Source of the DNA: Kitasatospora sp. NA04385
Lineage (GTDB): Bacteria > Actinomycetota > Actinomycetes > Streptomycetales > Streptomycetaceae
Direction of reading: 5' to 3'
Length of the DNA stretch: 64,000 nucleotides
NCBI RefSeq assembly: GCF_013364235.1
Contig: NZ_CP054919.1
Coordinates: forward strand, 3,462,103 to 3,526,102
In this document: one piece after another, positions 62,246 through 64,000 of the stretch
Layout of the letters: every line of letters begins with the position of its first letter
Numbering within the stretch: the first letter of the stretch is position 1
Program-made: the position numbers and the translations under genes
The notes under the pieces: generated by a model
Told to the model about the DNA's origin: nothing
What the model saw: only the letters and a program-made list of their open reading frames with translations
Databases searched by the model: none

Positions 62246-64000
62246 TCACGAGCCGCGCTGGAGCCTCCCATCCCCAAGCAGCGCCCCGAGCACTTCGTCG
62301 ACCTGCGCGGCGGCTGCGCCAAAGGCTGCTGCTGCCTCCCTAAACTCAGCGATCTGCCGGTACATCTGCCCGAGCTCCCGCTGCTCCATCAGGGAGCGTT
62401 GAACCACCCGCATCCGGCGGACGTTGAGCCGCGCCGAGGCCCGGGCATGCGAGCCAGCCCGCCAGGCGTTCGATGAGAGTCGCAGGCAGGACGCGAGATA
62501 GAACGGGTCGAGCTGTTCCGGGTCCGTCCGGAGCCGGAACAGCCCTGCGCCGAGCGCACGGGGAGCGTGCATCTCCACCAAGACTTCGTGCTCTGCGGCG
62601 TAGGAGGAGACGATGATGTCACCGAACGCGGTCAGCGGGACCAGCCCGGCACTATCCAGCCGGGCCGCCTCGCCCGAGTCCAGCCAAGGGACCTCCTCCT
62701 GCCCGTGGCGGGGGTGGCGCAGCAGGAGGACCTCGATGGCGTCGGCCGGGCGAAAGCCGCGTCTGAGCTCGCCCGGCGGCAGCGGCGCGCCGGGCGTCAC
62801 AGTGAGTGCGCCGAGCCGCTCCAGCTCTGCCACGGTCACACGCGGCGACTCCGCAGCGGCGACGTCGTCGAGCGCGCGCAGCGAGCGGAGCGACGGCATG
62901 CCGTCCCGAACGCGCAGCATGGCCTGGTCCAGCACGGCCCACGAACGGCCAAGATCGACCTGTGTTGCTGGCGGCTCCCAGGCCAGCTGCCGGGTCGGCG
63001 TCAGATCGGCATCCTCGGCGAGCAATTGCGCCCTTGGTACCTGGGCGGCACGGGTCACGGCATCGCCACGAACAGCCGCGAGCGCGCGCTCACGCAGGCG
63101 GTCCCAGTCAACGACGCTCTGGCCGCCGGAGGAGGTATGACGACAGTCAGCCGCGTCGACGAAGAGTACCGGCGATTCGGGTGTGCGGCTTCCGGGCGCG
63201 CGGAGCAGCCAAAGGTGCAACCCCACCCCGTAGGGAGAGGCAGCACCAGCCGGGAGGGCGATCAACCCGTGGATGGCCCCGGCGCGTAGCAGCGACGCGC
63301 GGATCCGGCGTCCGCTACGGCGAGAGGCCACCGAGGGCGTCAGCAGGACGACCGCCACACCAGTGGTATTCAGGGCGGACAGAATGTGCTGCACCCAGGC
63401 GAGTTCCGGATCGCCCTGGGCGGGAAGCCCGTACCGCCAGCGGCTATCGGCCGCGAGTTCGGTGGCGCTCCAGCCTGGTGCCTCGGCGGGCGGGTTGCAC
63501 AGCACGACGTCGACGGGGGCCGGAAGCGGCGGCGCCGTCAGGAGGGCATCGGCGCACAGCACCGTCGCGCGTGCCGCCGGCGCTGCCACTGCGAGTCCGA
63601 CACGGGTGAGCAGCGCGAGCACGGGATCAGCCTCGACGCCGGTCAACTGCAGCGAGCCGCACTCCCGCCACTTCCGGGCAGCGGCCTCCAAGAGCAGGCC
63701 GACGCCACAGGTGGGGTCCAGCACCCGCTCGACCGGCTCGCCGTCGCGCAGTGCGGCCGCGAGCGCCGCCATCGTGTCCGCCAGGGGCTGCGGGAGCGCG
63801 GCGACCTGCCGGTTCTGGACCGCGAGCCACCGGTGGCGCAGGAGGCCGAACCCGTTGCTTCCCTGGTCCTCAGCCGCAAGCGTGCGCGCCTCCCGCACCA
63901 GTGCTCGCTCGTCGACGGTGAGGGCAGCAAGCCCGGCCTGCTCTCGACCCTCCGGCCGCACGCCGGTCAACTCGGAGCCGACCGCAGCGAGCACCAGCCC
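62246..64000 (-). CDS. N6-adenine DNA methylase, HsdM-like (cut by the window edge)
   Basis: The frame is open to the right edge, so the start lies outside. The 584 visible codons have SAM motif I VLDPTCGVGLLLEAA (~residue 95), catalytic motif CNPPAEAPGW (NPPA where NPPF/Y is usual), and LIALPAGAASPYGVGLHLWLL, as in type I modification subunits. The C-terminal ~200 residues look like a specificity-type domain with a coiled-coil end (RQIAEFREAAAAFGAAAAQV). It converges with the kinase, 24 bp between stops. It may mark self DNA for the island's defence system. Confidence 0.78.
   Translation of the reverse strand, partial: GLVLAAVGSELTGVRPEGREQAGLAALTVDERALVREARTLAAEDQGSNGFGLLRHRWLAVQNRQVAALPQPLADTMAALAAALRDGEPVERVLDPTCGVGLLLEAAARKWRECGSLQLTGVEADPVLALLTRVGLAVAAPAARATVLCADALLTAPPLPAPVDVVLCNPPAEAPGWSATELAADSRWRYGLPAQGDPELAWVQHILSALNTTGVAVVLLTPSVASRRSGRRIRASLLRAGAIHGLIALPAGAASPYGVGLHLWLLRAPGSRTPESPVLFVDAADCRHTSSGGQSVVDWDRLRERALAAVRGDAVTRAAQVPRAQLLAEDADLTPTRQLAWEPPATQVDLGRSWAVLDQAMLRVRDGMPSLRSLRALDDVAAAESPRVTVAELERLGALTVTPGAPLPPGELRRGFRPADAIEVLLLRHPRHGQEEVPWLDSGEAARLDSAGLVPLTAFGDIIVSSYAAEHEVLVEMHAPRALGAGLFRLRTDPEQLDPFYLASCLRLSSNAWRAGSHARASARLNVRRMRVVQRSLMEQRELGQMYRQIAEFREAAAAFGAAAAQVDEVLGALLGDGRLQRGS

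Overview
The window is high-GC actinobacterial DNA, most likely Streptomyces or Kitasatospora. The first 35 kb looks like roughly 72-75% GC with strong G/C third-codon bias. It carries many families typical of Streptomycetaceae: a SARP/NB-ARC regulator, an ECF41 sigma factor, a Nur-type operator at a superoxide dismutase, and HxlR, ArsR and LysR regulators paired with transporters. Several genes have leaderless-looking starts.

Layout. (1) 1-12.3 kb is ordinary chromosome: the end of a siderophore-interacting protein, sodF with a Nur box, an ArsR/MFS pair, a Ser/Thr kinase whose C-terminal coding sequence recurs downstream as ~145-bp tandem repeats, an ECF41 sigma factor with its oxidoreductase partner, NmrA-like and mycothiol-dependent enzymes, an HxlR/MFS pair and an orphan response regulator. 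(2) 12.5-34.9 kb is a compact biosynthetic gene cluster with no NRPS or PKS. A large SARP regulator and a possible 33-residue peptide ORF precede a tightly overlapping forward operon: NeuB-like synthase, SDR, transketolase, RraA-like aldolase, RmlD-like reductase, FAD-linked oxidase, HAD phosphatase, class IV aminotransferase, quinone oxidoreductase and aldo-keto reductase. A LysR gene closes it. A reverse operon follows with two clear ATP-grasp ligases, one ATP-grasp-like ligase, a clavaminate-synthase-like oxygenase, an SDR and an exporter. I infer a small amide- or peptide-linked product built on an unusual sugar acid or amino acid.

(3) 35.2-41.6 kb is a decayed integrated element between two perfect 44-bp direct repeats, each the 3' part of a tRNA-Thr(CGT) gene on the minus strand. 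It holds an IS630 copy, a degenerate IS5-like copy, a tyrosine integrase that seems to lack much of its core-binding domain, an eight-repeat CRISPR array with exact 61-bp periodicity and no cas genes, and a tnpB gene reading toward the array. (4) 41.6 kb to the right edge is a second island, with lower GC around 43-49 kb. Neither tRNA fragment has its 5' half next to it, so the intact tRNA is expected beyond the right edge.

The second island is a defence island. It has a truncated AbiE-like toxin locus, then a translationally coupled pair (PLD nuclease/SNF2 helicase plus MmeI-like DNA methyltransferase), then a four-gene reverse operon. That operon encodes a Cas4-like PD-(D/E)XK nuclease, a pPIWI-RE-associated REase, a DinG-like helicase and the pPIWI-RE Argonaute-like protein. 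A Ser/Thr kinase diverges from it, and an N6-adenine methylase running off the right edge converges on the kinase. An IS1380 element sits exactly at the stop codon of the pPIWI-RE gene and rebuilds that codon through its target duplication.

Functions are from motif recognition by eye; no database search was run.
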